Position numbers and translations under genes: made by a program
DNA from: Actinomycetota bacterium
Lineage (GTDB): Bacteria; Actinomycetota; Actinomycetes; Nanopelagicales; Nanopelagicaceae
Reading direction: 5' to 3'
Length of the DNA: 64,000 nt
NCBI GenBank assembly: GCA_015660815.1
Contig: JACSDF010000005.1
Span: forward strand, 22,512 to 86,511
The notes under the pieces: model-generated
The model's input: only the letters and a program-made list of their open reading frames with translations
What the model was told of the DNA's origin: nothing
The model's database searches: none
Shown here: positions 34,936 through 44,021 of the stretch, one piece after another
Layout: each line of letters opens with the position of its first letter
How positions within the stretch are numbered: the stretch's first letter is position 1

Positions 34936-35111
34936 TGAAGTACGAAATCGTTAAGGGAGAGCCCACTGTCGATGAGGCAACCGCAATCGAAATTGCAATG
35001 TCTCACCATAAGCGTGAAGAGTTAGAGCCCGTCATTCGAAAGAGTGCATTTGGAGCTCCACAGTTACGGACGCCTTTGAATAAAAATTTCCGATACGGGA
35101 GAGTTAATTAA
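34935..35111 (+). CDS. accE: Acyl-CoA carboxylase epsilon subunit
   Basis: A 58-residue protein found by reading past accD5. It begins [21 protein letters not shown], which matches the strand-helix start of the small AccE subunits, and ends in a basic tail NKNFRYGRVN. Epsilon subunits stabilise the carboxyltransferase complex of actinobacterial acyl-CoA carboxylases. The start codon overlaps the accD5 stop by one base (TAATG) and maf follows 7 bp downstream. The family is poorly conserved, so the call rests mainly on position and the VxGxPT motif. Confidence 0.82.
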   Translation: MKYEIVKGEPTVDEATAIEIAMSHHKREELEPVIRKSAFGAPQLRTPLNKNFRYGRVN

Positions 35112-35118
35112 ATCCTCC

Positions 35119-35721
35119 ATGCCAAAGATCATCCTTGCTTCAGCATCTACTTCGCGTCGGCGTCTATTGGAATCAGCGGGTTTGAAACCCCTTATTATGA
35201 TCAGCCACGTTGATGAAGAGAGTGAATTTATTAATGCACTCTCTCCGAGTGATATGGTAATTACTCTAGCAATTACTAAAGCCCACACAATTCGTGAGCA
35301 AATTGATTTCCCAGCAATTATTATCGGTTGCGATTCAACCTTTGAATTCGATGGAAAATCTCTTGGCAAACCCGGCACTCCTGAAATCGCTAGAGAACGC
35401 GCAAAACGCGTTCAAGGTAACTCAGGACTCTTACATACCGGTCACTGCATAATCGATACAACTAAGGATCGTGAGATTTCTAGCATTGTTACGACCAAAG
35501 TAACTTTTGACACAATGAGTGATGATGAAATCAATGACTACGTCGAAAGTGGTGAACCACTTCATGTTGCCGGCGGTTTTACTCTCGATGGTTTCAGTTC
35601 ACCGTTTATTCCTTCCATCGAAGGTGATTACACAAATGTAGTAGGAATCTCGATGCCATTTCTTCGAAGAGCATTCCTCCAACTCGGATACTCATGGCCT
35701 GATGTTAAGGTGATGCAATGA
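35119..35721 (+). CDS. maf: Maf nucleoside triphosphate pyrophosphatase
   Basis: A house-cleaning enzyme that hydrolyses dTTP/UTP-like or modified nucleotides to monophosphates. It has 200 residues, with [15 protein letters not shown] at the N-terminus, the Mg-binding aspartate in [18 protein letters not shown], and [13 protein letters not shown]. It sits between accE and accA3 as in M. tuberculosis (Rv3282). Its stop overlaps the accA3 start as ATGA. Confidence 0.93.
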   Translation: MPKIILASASTSRRRLLESAGLKPLIMISHVDEESEFINALSPSDMVITLAITKAHTIREQIDFPAIIIGCDSTFEFDGKSLGKPGTPEIARERAKRVQGNSGLLHTGHCIIDTTKDREISSIVTTKVTFDTMSDDEINDYVESGEPLHVAGGFTLDGFSSPFIPSIEGDYTNVVGISMPFLRRAFLQLGYSWPDVKVMQ

Positions 35722-37436
35722 AGCGCGTATTAGTAGCCAACCGAGGTGAAATCGCGGTTCGAGTGATTCGTGCGTGTAAAGATCATGGCCTTGAAAGCGT
35801 TGCCGTTTATTCAGATGAAGATCGCACTGCGATTCATACTGGAATGGCAGACGCGGCCTTTTCCCTTGCCGGAACAACAGCAACTCAAACTTATTTAAAT
35901 ATTGAGAAATTAATTGCCGTCGCACTTACTTCTGGTTCTGATGCCGTCCATCCTGGTTATGGATTCCTATCTGAGAATGCGCAGTTTGCCCAAGCCGTTA
36001 TTGATGCTGGCTTAATTTGGATTGGGCCTCCACCAGTTGCAATTCGCGCATTGGGTGACAAAGTCTCTGCGCGCAAAATCGCGGCAAAGGCCGGAGCTCC
36101 TTTAGTTGCAGGTACTCAAGATCCCGTTGCCGGGCATGAAGAAGTTACTGCTTTTGCTAAAGAACATGGTCTTCCAGTTGCTATTAAGGCAGCCCATGGT
36201 GGTGGTGGACGGGGTTTGAAAGTTGCGCGAACCATGGAGGAAATTCCAGAGTTATTTGATTCCGCAGTTCGCGAAGCCATCAGTGGATTTGGTCGGGGTG
36301 AGTGTTTTGTAGAGCGCTATTTAGATAAGCCTCGACATGTTGAAACTCAGGTTCTCGTTGATAAACATGGACATGCCGTGGTGATTAGTACCCGCGATTG
36401 CTCGCTACAGCGCCGCCATCAAAAATTAGTAGAAGAGGCACCTGCACCATTTTTAACCGATGCACAAAATAAAGAGTTGTACCGCGCTAGCAAAGCAATC
36501 ATGAAGGAGGCTGGCTATATCGGCGCGGGTACATGCGAATTTCTAGTTGGCCTTGACGGCACAATTTCATTTCTTGAAGTGAATACACGTCTACAGGTTG
36601 AGCATCCCGTCAGTGAAGAAGTCACTGGAATAGATTTAGTACGAGAACAATTTAGAATTGCGATGGGTGAATCATTGGGCTTTGATGATCCAATTATTCG
36701 AGGCCATTCAATTGAGTTTCGTATCAATGGCGAAGATCCAGGCCGCTCATTTTTGCCAGCCCCTGGGCGAATTACTAAATGGACCACGCCGAATGGACCC
36801 GGAGTGCGCGTGGATGCGGGTTTTAAGAGCGGTGACACAATCGGCGGAAACTTTGACTCACTTCTTGCCAAATTAATTGTTACTGGTGCAACTCGCATGC
36901 AAGCAATTGAACGTGCACGTCGAGCTTTGGCAGAGTTCACAATCGATGGTTTAGCAACGGCCTTGCCGTTTCACCGTGCAATAGTTGAAGATCCTGCATT
37001 TATTGAAGAGTTCAAGATCTACACCAGTTATATTGAAAACGAGTTTGTTAATGATATTCCCGCATTCACCGCAACTGTTGAGCCGTTGCAAACGCACATG
37101 GCCCCTGAACATTTGGTGACTGAGGTAAATGGAAAGCGCTTTGAAATTCTCGTACATGCCCCCAAACCTGTTGTTAAGCGACATCGAGCCAAGGCAGGCA
37201 TGTCAGGCGGCTCAAGTGGTTCAGGACTTTCCAGTCCAATGCAGGGCACGGTTGTAAAGATCGCCGTTGAAGTTGGTGCCACGGTTGCAGCAGGTGATTT
37301 GATCATTGTTCTTGAAGCGATGAAGATGGAGCAACCTCTTATGGCCCATAAATCGGGAGTTATCGCTAACCTCACGGCCGTAATCGGAGCAACGGTTTCA
37401 AGTGGCACCACACTCTGTGAGATTATTGACGCATGA
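35718..37436 (+). CDS. accA3: Acyl-CoA carboxylase biotin carboxylase/BCCP (alpha) subunit
   Basis: Carboxylates its own biotin using ATP and bicarbonate. A 572-residue fusion: biotin carboxylase (1-445) with [14 protein letters not shown], the ATP-grasp glycine loop HGGGGRGLK and [14 protein letters not shown]; then a linker and the biotin carrier domain with EAMKMEQ, the biotinylated lysine being about Lys536. It completes the complex with accD5 and accE and is modified by BirA encoded at 32587. The ATG overlaps the PNP start region as ATGA at its end. Confidence 0.95.
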   Translation: MKRVLVANRGEIAVRVIRACKDHGLESVAVYSDEDRTAIHTGMADAAFSLAGTTATQTYLNIEKLIAVALTSGSDAVHPGYGFLSENAQFAQAVIDAGLIWIGPPPVAIRALGDKVSARKIAAKAGAPLVAGTQDPVAGHEEVTAFAKEHGLPVAIKAAHGGGGRGLKVARTMEEIPELFDSAVREAISGFGRGECFVERYLDKPRHVETQVLVDKHGHAVVISTRDCSLQRRHQKLVEEAPAPFLTDAQNKELYRASKAIMKEAGYIGAGTCEFLVGLDGTISFLEVNTRLQVEHPVSEEVTGIDLVREQFRIAMGESLGFDDPIIRGHSIEFRINGEDPGRSFLPAPGRITKWTTPNGPGVRVDAGFKSGDTIGGNFDSLLAKLIVTGATRMQAIERARRALAEFTIDGLATALPFHRAIVEDPAFIEEFKIYTSYIENEFVNDIPAFTATVEPLQTHMAPEHLVTEVNGKRFEILVHAPKPVVKRHRAKAGMSGGSSGSGLSSPMQGTVVKIAVEVGATVAAGDLIIVLEAMKMEQPLMAHKSGVIANLTAVIGATVSSGTTLCEIIDA

Positions 37437-38208
37437 CTTCGAGCGAACTCCTTTATAGCGATCCAATGGCTGCAGCGAACGCAGCTGCCCAAGAAATTAT
37501 TGAACGCACAGGCGTTTCCGCTCACAATGTTGCGCTCATCATGGGCTCCGGTTGGGTCAGCGCAGTCGATGCCTTGGGCTCCCCATCCTTTGAATGTAAT
37601 GCCGAAGAGTTAACTGGTTTTTTACCTCCAACGGTTGAAGGACATTCTGGAAAAGTTCGTTCGTATGAAATCGAAGCTGGGGGAAAGAAACTTCGTGCCC
37701 TTGTTTTTCTGGGACGCACACATTTATATGAAGGCAAAGGCGTTGAACCCGTAGTTCATAGCGTCCGCACCGCGGTTAAGGCAGGTTGCACAATAATCAT
37801 TCTGACAAATGCATGCGGTGGAATTAATACAAAGTACAGAGTTGGACAGCCCGTTTTGATTCGTGATCACATTTCATTAACTGCGGTTTCACCTCTATCG
37901 GGTGCGGTTTTTGTAGATCTCACCGACCTTTACAGCAAGCGAATCCGTGAAATTGTGAAGCGTGAGGATGCAACTCTCGATGAAGGTGTCTATGTTCATT
38001 GGCGCGGCCCAACATATGAAACACCTGCGGAAATTCACATGATGCGGACGATGGGCGGGGATTTAGTTGGAATGTCTAACTGGTAACCAATGCCGCTGCC
38101 GGTGTCACTGGCGAAAAACTCAACCACGAAGAGGTTATTGCCGCTGGCAAAGCGGCCGCTGATCGCATGGGCGCTCTTCTCAAAGGCGTAATCCCGAAGT
38201 TATTCTAA
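37433..38208 (+). pseudogene. punA: Purine nucleoside phosphorylase with internal frameshifting deletion
   Basis: The frame opens at ATG 37433 (overlapping accA3) and encodes a normal PNP for about 213 residues: MGSGW, VEGHSGKV, LGRTHLYEGKG, NACGGIN, RGPTYETPAEI and GMS. It then stops at 38086. The missing C-terminus is present in the +1 frame from 38083: [17 protein letters not shown] to the natural end [10 protein letters not shown] at 38208. Compared with the family, 19 codons between GMS and LVTN are replaced by 2 nt, a net loss of 55 bp. The lost segment joins purine-binding Met and Asn (Met219 and Asn243 of human PNP), so the product is very likely inactive. An assembly error is the alternative. 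Confidence 0.85.
38201..38206 (+). promoter_or_regulatory. Leaderless -10 box for the phosphomutase gene
   Basis: TATTCT ends 6 nt before ATG 38213 and overlaps the last codons of the broken PNP gene. It could keep the downstream deo genes expressed despite the upstream frameshift. Confidence 0.45.
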
Positions 38209-38212
38209 GAAC

Positions 38213-39823
38213 ATGGAGCTACGAGAAGAAGTAGAAGCGTGGATTGCCGACGATCCTGATCCAACGACCGCTGCCATGGTGCAGGGTTGGCTCGATACCA
38301 ACAATGAAGTAGAACTTCGAAGCTCGTTTTCAGGTTTTCTACAGTTTGGTACTGCAGGTCTTCGTGGCCCAGTCCGACCTGGCCCATCGGGCATGAACCG
38401 CGCTGTTGTTGGTCGTACTGCCGCGGCAATTGCTGCATATATGAAAGAGCGTCAACTAACGTCGGTAGTAATTGGACGCGATGCGCGTCACGGATCCGAG
38501 GATTTCACGCAGGAGACTGCACAGATTATGAGTGGTGCCGGCATGAAAGTTTTTGTGCTTCCACGCCCACTTCCGACTCCGGTTTTAGCATTTGCAACTA
38601 ATGAATTGAAGTGCGACGTCGGAATCATGGTCACTGCAAGCCACAACCCCCCACAAGATAATGGATACAAAGTTTATTTAGGCGGTACGGTTGATGGAAT
38701 TCATTATCGAGGATCTCAAATTGTTTCTCCTACTGATGAATCGATTGCCGCTCACATAGATGCCATAACTTCCTTAGCTAGCCAGCCACGCGGCCATGTA
38801 TGGAGCATCGTCGATGAAGAGATCATAAGTAAGTACATCAGTATCACCGCGGCGATTGCGAACAGACCTGGTGATCTAAAGATTGTCTACACCGCAATGC
38901 ATGGTGTTGGAACGGAAACTTTGTTACATGTATTTCAGAAGGCCGGTTTTCCATCTCCAATTTTAGTTGATGCCCAAGCACAACCTGATCCAGATTTTCC
39001 TACTGTGGCATTTCCTAATCCAGAAGAGCCCGGCGCCATTGATTTAGCTCTGGAAACCGCACGGGCATGTGAGGCGGATTTAGTTATTGCAAATGACCCC
39101 GATGCCGATAGGTGTGCTGCCGCAGTTAATGACCCAATTTCAGGTTGGCGAATGCTACGTGGAGATGAGTTAGGCGCTATTTTTGGCGAAACTATTGGGC
39201 GTAAGACGGAAAAGGGAATTCTTGCAAATTCAATTGTTTCTTCAACTATTCTGAGCAAAATTGCAGCTCATTACAACTTAGAGTTCAAACAGACTCTTAC
39301 TGGATTTAAATGGTTAGCAAAGATTGATGGACTTACATTTGGATACGAAGAGGCACTTGGATATGCAGTAGATGCCATCACCGTCAATGATAAAGATGGC
39401 ATTTCAGCGGCGATAAAATTAGCCCAGATCGCTAATGATTTGGCGCGCGAGAATAAAACTTTGCTAAATTTATTGGATGAGATTTGGTCCAGACATGGTT
39501 TCCATGCAACAGAACAGATTTCAATTCGATTAACTGATCTATCTCAAGTTGGCCGAATTATGGGTCAATTGCGCTTAAATCCCCCATCGGCCATCGCTGG
39601 CTATCTCGTAACCTCGATCGATGATTTAGCCCAGCCTATCGATGATTTACCACCGACTGATGGATTACGCATTTGGTTAGATGGCGCTATCCGAATAATC
39701 ATTCGCCCAAGCGGAACTGAAGCAAAGATGAAGTGTTACATTGAGGTCATTGCAGAAGATTTGGCACGTGCAAAGATTGTTTTAGATCGTTTACGAGCGC
39801 CATTAAAGGAATTACTATCGTGA
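38213..39823 (+). CDS. pmmB: Phosphohexo/pentomutase of the PGM2/PmmB type
   Basis: A 536-residue alpha-D-phosphohexomutase superfamily protein. Motifs are FGTAGLRGPVRPGPSGMN, the catalytic serine loop TASHNPPQDNGYKVY, the metal loop DPDADRCA, the sugar loop GYEEALGYA and the phosphate loop RPSGTEAKMK. The long PGM2-type form in an operon with PNP and deoC argues for a phosphopentomutase role, converting (deoxy)ribose-1-phosphate to the 5-phosphate. No dedicated DeoB is in the window. Rv3308 (pmmB), next to deoD in M. tuberculosis, has the same position. Confidence 0.9.
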   Translation: MELREEVEAWIADDPDPTTAAMVQGWLDTNNEVELRSSFSGFLQFGTAGLRGPVRPGPSGMNRAVVGRTAAAIAAYMKERQLTSVVIGRDARHGSEDFTQETAQIMSGAGMKVFVLPRPLPTPVLAFATNELKCDVGIMVTASHNPPQDNGYKVYLGGTVDGIHYRGSQIVSPTDESIAAHIDAITSLASQPRGHVWSIVDEEIISKYISITAAIANRPGDLKIVYTAMHGVGTETLLHVFQKAGFPSPILVDAQAQPDPDFPTVAFPNPEEPGAIDLALETARACEADLVIANDPDADRCAAAVNDPISGWRMLRGDELGAIFGETIGRKTEKGILANSIVSSTILSKIAAHYNLEFKQTLTGFKWLAKIDGLTFGYEEALGYAVDAITVNDKDGISAAIKLAQIANDLARENKTLLNLLDEIWSRHGFHATEQISIRLTDLSQVGRIMGQLRLNPPSAIAGYLVTSIDDLAQPIDDLPPTDGLRIWLDGAIRIIIRPSGTEAKMKCYIEVIAEDLARAKIVLDRLRAPLKELLS

Positions 39824-40767
39824 GTTTTTACGGATTAGTAGATGGTAGTGATTCATCACTCAAGAAGTATCTGGGAGGACTCTCCGGCGTTGACCAAGTC
39901 GGCGCTGATGCGCGTGCATCAATGTTGGCAACCCGAAGTATAAAAACAACCTCAAAACGCTGGGCGATTGATACCGCAATATCTATGGTGGATTTAACAA
40001 CGCTCGAAGGTGCCGATACTCCAGGCAAAGTACAAGCTTTGTGCACTAAGGCGGTACGCCCAGATCCTACTGATTCAACCGTGCCCAGCGTTGGTGCGGT
40101 GTGCGTGTACAACGACATGGTCGGAATAGCACGCAAACACCTTGATTTGATTGGCGGCTCACATGTTGGAGTAGCTGCCGTGTCTACAGCATTCCCATCG
40201 GGCCGAGCTTCTATGCCAGTAAAAATTCAGGATACTCAGGATGCGTTGGATGCCGGAGCATCTGAGATAGATATGGTGATCGATCGTGGGGCATTTCTAA
40301 GTGGTGACTACATCACTGTCTTTAACGAGATTGTACAAATTCGCGAACTCTGTGGCGAACGCGCGCATCTGAAGGTTATCTTTGAAACTGGCGAACTCGT
40401 CACCTATGACAATGTAAGAAAAGCATCTTTCCTTGCGATGGCCGCCGGCGCTGATTTCATTAAAACATCTACAGGTAAAGTCGCACCTGCAGCAACGGCG
40501 CCAGTCGTTTTAGTCATGCTTGAAGCTGTACGCGATTTTTACTCCATGACACAAACACGAATCGGAGTAAAACCTGCGGGAGGCATCAGAAATACTAAAG
40601 ATGCAATCAAGCAGTTGGTTCTAGTTAATGAGACGGCAGGACCAGAGTGGCTAACACCATCGCTTTTTCGTATCGGTGCTAGCGCCCTGCTCAATGATTT
40701 ACTCATGCAACGCATGAAAATGGATGATGGCTACTACGCTAGCCCTGCCTACGTAACGATCGATTAA
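39820..40767 (+). CDS. deoC: Deoxyribose-phosphate aldolase DeoC
   Basis: Splits 2-deoxyribose-5-phosphate into acetaldehyde and glyceraldehyde-3-phosphate. A TIM-barrel enzyme of 315 residues, longer at the N-terminus than the 220-260 residue E. coli type. The Schiff-base lysine is in FIKTSTGKV and the second catalytic region is GVKPAGGIRNTKDA. Start GTG 39820 overlaps the mutase stop (4 nt), and the stop overlaps the aldehyde dehydrogenase start as TAATG, so the three are translated in series. Confidence 0.94.
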   Translation: MSFYGLVDGSDSSLKKYLGGLSGVDQVGADARASMLATRSIKTTSKRWAIDTAISMVDLTTLEGADTPGKVQALCTKAVRPDPTDSTVPSVGAVCVYNDMVGIARKHLDLIGGSHVGVAAVSTAFPSGRASMPVKIQDTQDALDAGASEIDMVIDRGAFLSGDYITVFNEIVQIRELCGERAHLKVIFETGELVTYDNVRKASFLAMAAGADFIKTSTGKVAPAATAPVVLVMLEAVRDFYSMTQTRIGVKPAGGIRNTKDAIKQLVLVNETAGPEWLTPSLFRIGASALLNDLLMQRMKMDDGYYASPAYVTID

Positions 40768-42218
40768 TGGAGAGCCCGATGAAATTTGACTATGCGCCCG
40801 CACCTGAATCGCGCTCCATTGTCTCGATTAAACCCAAATATGGCCACTTTATCGGTGGAAAGTTCGTTGCAGGTCGCAAGCACTTCCCGACTATTAATCC
40901 GGCAACTGAAGAAGTCCTCAGCCAGATTGCTCTAGCCGGTGTGGCCGAAGTCGATGCTGCGGTTAAGGCAGCACGCAAGGCATACACGACAACGTGGTCA
41001 AAGATGAGTGGGCGAGAGCGAGGCAAGTACTTATTTCGTATCGCTCGGATTATGCAGGAGCGCTCTCGTGAGTTTGCAGTCCTTGAAACTTTAGATAATG
41101 GGAAACCAATCCGTGAATCGCGTGATGTAGATGTTCCACTAGCCGCGGCACACTTTTTCTACCACGCTGGTTGGGCCGATAAATTAGAGTTCGCAGGTCT
41201 TGGAACTTCAACTAAGCCACATGGTGTTGCAGGACAAATTATTCCTTGGAACTTTCCATTATTAATGCTCGCGTGGAAAGTTGCACCCGCACTTGCCGCT
41301 GGCAACACAGTCGTTCTAAAACCTGCCGAAAATACTTCTCTTACCGCACTTTTATTTGCTGAAGTTTGCCAGCAGGCAGAGCTTCCTGCAGGTGTGGTAA
41401 ATATCGTCACTGGCAATGGATCAACTGGCGCACTAATTGTTAACCATCCTGGAATCGATAAAATTGCATTTACGGGATCAACTGAGGTTGGCAAGATTAT
41501 TGCCCGCGCAGTTGCCCCAACTCAAAAGAGTGTAACGCTCGAACTGGGTGGAAAAGCGGCAAACATAATTTTTGAAGATGCCGCAATCGACGAGGCAATC
41601 GAAGGCATCGTCAATGGAGTTTTCTTCAATCAAGGCCACGTCTGTTGCGCAGGGTCTCGACTAATCTTGCAAGAGAGCGTCGCCGACGAAGTAATTGAAA
41701 AACTTAAGCGGCGCATGTCCATGATTCGAGTTGGTGATCCAATGGATAAAAATACTGATTTAGGTGCAATCAATAGTAAAGAACAACTCCTTAAAATTCG
41801 TGAACTATCGGCAACAGGTGATGATGAAGGTGCGCAGCGCTGGAGTGCTCCATGTGATTTACCGAAAAAAGGTTTTTGGTTTGCGCCAACGATTTTTACT
41901 GGAGTTACACAGTCACACCGCATCGCGCGGGAGGAGATTTTTGGGCCAGTGCTCTCAGTTCTTACTTTTAGAACTCCTCAAGAGGGCATAGATAAGGCTA
42001 ATAACACGCCTTTTGGCCTATCTGCTGGAGTTTGGAGCGAGAAGGGCTCTCGGATTTTGTGGGCGAGTCAACAACTTCGTGCGGGTGTGATCTGGTCAAA
42101 TACATTTAATAAGTTTGATCCAACATCTCCTTTTGGTGGTTACAAAGAGTCTGGCTGGGGTCGTGAAGGTGGACGACATGGCTTGAGTGCATATTTAAAG
42201 GGGGTTGGCCATGAGTAA
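40767..42218 (+). CDS. NAD(P)-dependent aldehyde dehydrogenase (acetaldehyde from DeoC)
   Basis: A 483-residue ALDH. The cofactor region IPWNFPLLMLAWKVAPAL, the glutamate motif ELGGKAANI and the catalytic cysteine in FFNQGHVCCAGSR are intact. Coupling to deoC strongly suggests that it oxidises the acetaldehyde DeoC releases, giving acetate. It is followed by a second, shorter ALDH-like gene overlapping by 8 nt. The two may form a mixed complex. Confidence 0.92.
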   Translation: MESPMKFDYAPAPESRSIVSIKPKYGHFIGGKFVAGRKHFPTINPATEEVLSQIALAGVAEVDAAVKAARKAYTTTWSKMSGRERGKYLFRIARIMQERSREFAVLETLDNGKPIRESRDVDVPLAAAHFFYHAGWADKLEFAGLGTSTKPHGVAGQIIPWNFPLLMLAWKVAPALAAGNTVVLKPAENTSLTALLFAEVCQQAELPAGVVNIVTGNGSTGALIVNHPGIDKIAFTGSTEVGKIIARAVAPTQKSVTLELGGKAANIIFEDAAIDEAIEGIVNGVFFNQGHVCCAGSRLILQESVADEVIEKLKRRMSMIRVGDPMDKNTDLGAINSKEQLLKIRELSATGDDEGAQRWSAPCDLPKKGFWFAPTIFTGVTQSHRIAREEIFGPVLSVLTFRTPQEGIDKANNTPFGLSAGVWSEKGSRILWASQQLRAGVIWSNTFNKFDPTSPFGGYKESGWGREGGRHGLSAYLKGVGHE

Positions 42219-43053
42219 TCGCATCGATGTCAAAAAGACGTATAAGTTATTCATAAATGGTGCATTTCCACGCACTGAATCTGGCCGTACATATGAAATC
42301 AAAAATGCGAAAGGCGTATTTATCGCAAATCCATGTCTAGCTTCTCGAAAAGATTTAAAAGATGCTGTAGTAGCAGCGCGTGCCGCTCATTCTGGTTGGA
42401 ATAAAGCTTCTGCTTTCAACAAAGGACAGATTCTCTATCGCATCGCGGAGATGCTAGAAGGTAGGCGCACTCAGTTTGTGCAAGAGATTGTTTTAGTTAC
42501 TGGCGTCACTAAAGTCAAGGCTGAGAAGGAGGTCACAGAATCTGTAGATCGTTTAGTCTGGTATGCAGGCTGGAGCGATAAACTTTCATCACTTTCAGGT
42601 GCCCTAAATCCAGTTGCGGGTCCTTACTATAACTTTACGGTGCCGGAGAGCATGGGCGTTATTGCCGCCATCGCACCTGAATCCCCCTCTTTACTCGGAC
42701 TCATAGATGCGATTGCACCTGTAATCGTCGGCGGAAATACTGTGATTGTTTTAGCTAGCACTAAAGCCCCACTCTCTGCGATGAGTTTTGCCGAAGTAAT
42801 TGCTACGAGTGATGTTCCTGCTGGGGTCATAAATGTATTAACGGGCAAGAAGGATGAGATTGCACCGTGGATGGCATCACATATGGATATCGATGGAATG
42901 GATATCTCAGGTCTCGGAGCTAAATCACATGGAGCTGTTCGAATCGCGGGGGCTGAAAACTTAAAGCGGATCTACAGTTTTAATTCCGCCGATCCTGGTC
43001 GAATCCTTGCTTTCTTAGAACACAAGACCGTCTGGCACCCGATAGGGCTCTAA
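42211..43053 (+). CDS. Short aldehyde dehydrogenase-like protein lacking the catalytic domain
   Basis: 280 residues. The N-terminal NAD-binding half is ALDH-like (YKLFINGAFPRTESGRTY, then PESMGVIAAIAPESPSLLGL, GGNTVIVLAS and VPAGVINVLTG). After about residue 230 the catalytic cysteine domain is missing; the sequence runs into a short end finishing FLEHKTVWHPIGL, which resembles the usual ALDH C-terminus. There is no frameshift: it ends cleanly at a TAA that overlaps the convergent nucleoside hydrolase. ATG 42211 follows AAAGGGGG. It is probably a non-catalytic partner of the preceding enzyme. Confidence 0.82.
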   Translation: MSNRIDVKKTYKLFINGAFPRTESGRTYEIKNAKGVFIANPCLASRKDLKDAVVAARAAHSGWNKASAFNKGQILYRIAEMLEGRRTQFVQEIVLVTGVTKVKAEKEVTESVDRLVWYAGWSDKLSSLSGALNPVAGPYYNFTVPESMGVIAAIAPESPSLLGLIDAIAPVIVGGNTVIVLASTKAPLSAMSFAEVIATSDVPAGVINVLTGKKDEIAPWMASHMDIDGMDISGLGAKSHGAVRIAGAENLKRIYSFNSADPGRILAFLEHKTVWHPIGL

Positions 43054-44003
43054 GACCAGTCTTTATCAATGGTTTTTAGCCACAGTTGGCGCACGCCTTC
43101 AACATCTAAGTCCATTACTACTCGAACTTTTGCCGAATCTACAAGACTGAGAGGCTCGAGATCTTTTAGAAATGCATCACGACGATCACAAATCGTCTGA
43201 CCCCGAGCCGGACCAGATGATGTATCTACAACGACATCAAACATCTCGGTAGTAAATAGTTCAGGGTGAATTGCTGCGGCGACAGCGCCAAAATCTCCCA
43301 AAGTAATTGGGGAGATATGCAATCGCTCGATGAAAGCTTCTATCAGGGAACCGGCAAACTGAGCCGCTGGAGCTATTGAGTTTTTTAACCGCACTGCTTC
43401 TGCACTAGTGATTCCTGGACGCATAAACACATCAAGACCATACATTGTGATTGGAACTCCACTTTGAAAGACAATTGCCGCTGCTTCAGGATCATGCCAA
43501 ATGTTAAACTCTGCAGCCGCTGTAGCGTTGCCTGCCGATGCCGATCCACCCATCAAAACAATACGGTGAATCTTCTTTGCGCTCTCAGGGAATGCACGTA
43601 AAAAGAGTGCGATATTGGTGAGGGGTGCAAGCGGTATCAAAGTTACTGGATCTTTAGAAGTCTCAATTAAATCGCGCAGTAACTCAACGGCTGATCGAGG
43701 ATCTACTCGGCGATTCGATGGAGCAATTCCAAGATCACCCATTCCGTCAGCGCCATGAACATACTCAGCATACTGAGATACTCCAAGCAATGGCCGAACT
43801 GCTCCACGTGCAACTGGGATATCACCAGCGCCCGCGGCATCTAAAACCTTTAATGTATTTGCGACAACCTGGTCAACATTTGTATTGCCATCAACGCAGG
43901 TAATACCTAAGAGATTTACCTCCGGGTGAAGCGCAGCAAATAGCACCGCGTAGGCGTCGTCGACGCCAGTATCGACATCGAGAATCAACGAAGTTTTATT
44001 CAT
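43050..44003 (-). CDS. Inosine-uridine-type nucleoside hydrolase
   Basis: Hydrolyses nucleosides to base and ribose. A 317-residue protein with the calcium-binding N-terminal motif DVDTGVDDA (Asp9, Asp11, Asp15 and Asp16), the block VLMGGSASAGN, and a C-terminal aspartate region. The purine or pyrimidine preference cannot be read off. It is divergent from ribokinase, and the pair would turn ribonucleosides into base plus ribose-5-phosphate without phosphorolysis. A -10 box lies 7 nt before the ATG. Confidence 0.92.
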   Translation of the reverse strand: MNKTSLILDVDTGVDDAYAVLFAALHPEVNLLGITCVDGNTNVDQVVANTLKVLDAAGAGDIPVARGAVRPLLGVSQYAEYVHGADGMGDLGIAPSNRRVDPRSAVELLRDLIETSKDPVTLIPLAPLTNIALFLRAFPESAKKIHRIVLMGGSASAGNATAAAEFNIWHDPEAAAIVFQSGVPITMYGLDVFMRPGITSAEAVRLKNSIAPAAQFAGSLIEAFIERLHISPITLGDFGAVAAAIHPELFTTEMFDVVVDTSSGPARGQTICDRRDAFLKDLEPLSLVDSAKVRVVMDLDVEGVRQLWLKTIDKDWS

Positions 44004-44021
44004 AAGGGGTAGCCTAGCGCT
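44004..44021. promoter_or_regulatory. Overlapping divergent -10 boxes, nucleoside hydrolase / ribokinase
   Basis: The heptamer TAGCCTA (44010-44016) contains the plus-strand -10 TAGCCT, 6 nt before ATG 44022, and the minus-strand -10 TAGGCT, 7 nt before ATG 44003. The two boxes share five base pairs in an 18-bp gap, so both genes are driven from one opened site. Confidence 0.55.

Noticed and set aside
36515..36940. 141-codon minus-strand frame opposite accA3
   Set aside because: Antisense to the conserved biotin carboxylase domain; composition typical of a shadow frame.
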